A stretch of DNA of 7,516 nucleotides from Clostridia bacterium. Lineage in GTDB: Bacteria; Bacillota; Clostridia; Oscillospirales; Acutalibacteraceae. Positions 7,466-7,516 of this stretch are shown in pieces. The number at the start of each line of letters is the position of its first letter. Within the stretch, counting starts at the first letter, position 1. The stretch covers positions 1 to 7,516 of the forward strand of contig CAAFXF010000050.1 in assembly GCA_900766895.1 (NCBI GenBank). The letters run 5' to 3'. A program made the translations under genes and the position numbers. The notes beneath the pieces were generated by a model. That model was not told the origin of the DNA, did not search any database, and worked only from the letters and a program-made list of their open reading frames with translations.

Positions 7466-7515
7466 CAGGATTATTTTAGATTTTGTGCGTTTATATCCTC
7501 ATCAACAATTTCTTC
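7421..7515. repeat. 45-bp perfect inverted repeat with 5-base loop
   Basis: Bases 7421-7465 and 7471-7515 are exact reverse complements; the loop 7466-7470 is CAGGA. The left arm is the last 14 codons and the stop of the radical SAM gene. The right arm, read on the - strand, therefore encodes the same C-terminus (EEIVDEDINAQNLK and stop). The next base, 7516, breaks the match: the - strand reads T where the left copy has C, the third position of a Gly codon, so the change could be silent. Possible origins are a convergent duplicate of the gene, an inversion site, or a fold-back artefact at a contig end. The RNA would form a very stable hairpin able to affect termination or decay, but it is AT-rich, lacks a GC-rich core and shows no clear U-run after it inside the window, so a normal intrinsic terminator is not my first choice. 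Confidence 0.9.
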
Positions 7516-7516
7516 A

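Noticed and set aside
7421..7515. The terminal inverted repeat as an ordinary Rho-independent terminator
   Set aside because: The arms are 45 bases, perfect, AT-rich and mostly coding, and no downstream U-run is visible. The hairpin may still stop transcription, but that does not explain its length or perfection.
1..7516. CRISPR array, tRNA or rRNA gene, insertion sequence or integrase
   Set aside because: No spaced direct repeats, cloverleaf-like segments, rRNA-like blocks or transposase/integrase motifs were seen on either strand.

Overview
The window is a piece of a bacterial surface-polysaccharide (exopolysaccharide or capsule) locus, with every recognisable gene on the + strand. Moderate-to-low GC, AT-rich codons, good Shine-Dalgarno sites and protein sequences of the low-GC Gram-positive type suggest a Bacillota member of class Clostridia, perhaps a gut Oscillospirales or Lachnospirales lineage. 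That placement is inference; nothing in the window fixes a genus.

Layout. Bases 2-1336 hold a membrane sugar-phosphate transferase whose N-terminus lies off the left edge. It should load the first sugar onto undecaprenyl phosphate. Bases 1336-2457 encode a GT4-type glycosyltransferase, a candidate for adding the next sugar. Bases 2471-5794 carry a complete dTDP-L-rhamnose set in the order rmlA-rmlB-rmlD-rmlC. Bases 5816-6249 are a glycosyltransferase remnant, with the middle of the protein missing and a -1 frameshift near its end. Bases 6296-7465 encode a radical SAM protein with a SPASM/twitch-like C-terminal cysteine set and unknown substrate. The last 51 bases fold back on the end of that gene as a 45-bp perfect inverted repeat.

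How the genes work together. The first six genes look like one translationally coupled operon: four of the five junctions overlap by 1 or 4 bases (TAATG or ATGA), and the fifth has a 13-base gap containing a ribosome binding site. The Rml enzymes turn glucose-1-phosphate plus dTTP into dTDP-L-rhamnose, presumably for a rhamnose-containing repeat unit begun by the priming transferase and extended by the GT4 enzyme or by enzymes outside the window. After rmlC the organisation loosens. The glycosyltransferase is broken, there is a short AT-rich spacer with a possible -10 element, and the radical SAM gene follows. This looks like the variable part of the locus.

The most unusual points are the terminal inverted repeat, whose arms begin exactly at the radical SAM stop codon, and the A AAA AAG slippery heptamer placed where a -1 shift restores the glycosyltransferase C-terminus. 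Neither is proof of a new system: the first may be an assembly fold-back and the second simple homopolymer decay.
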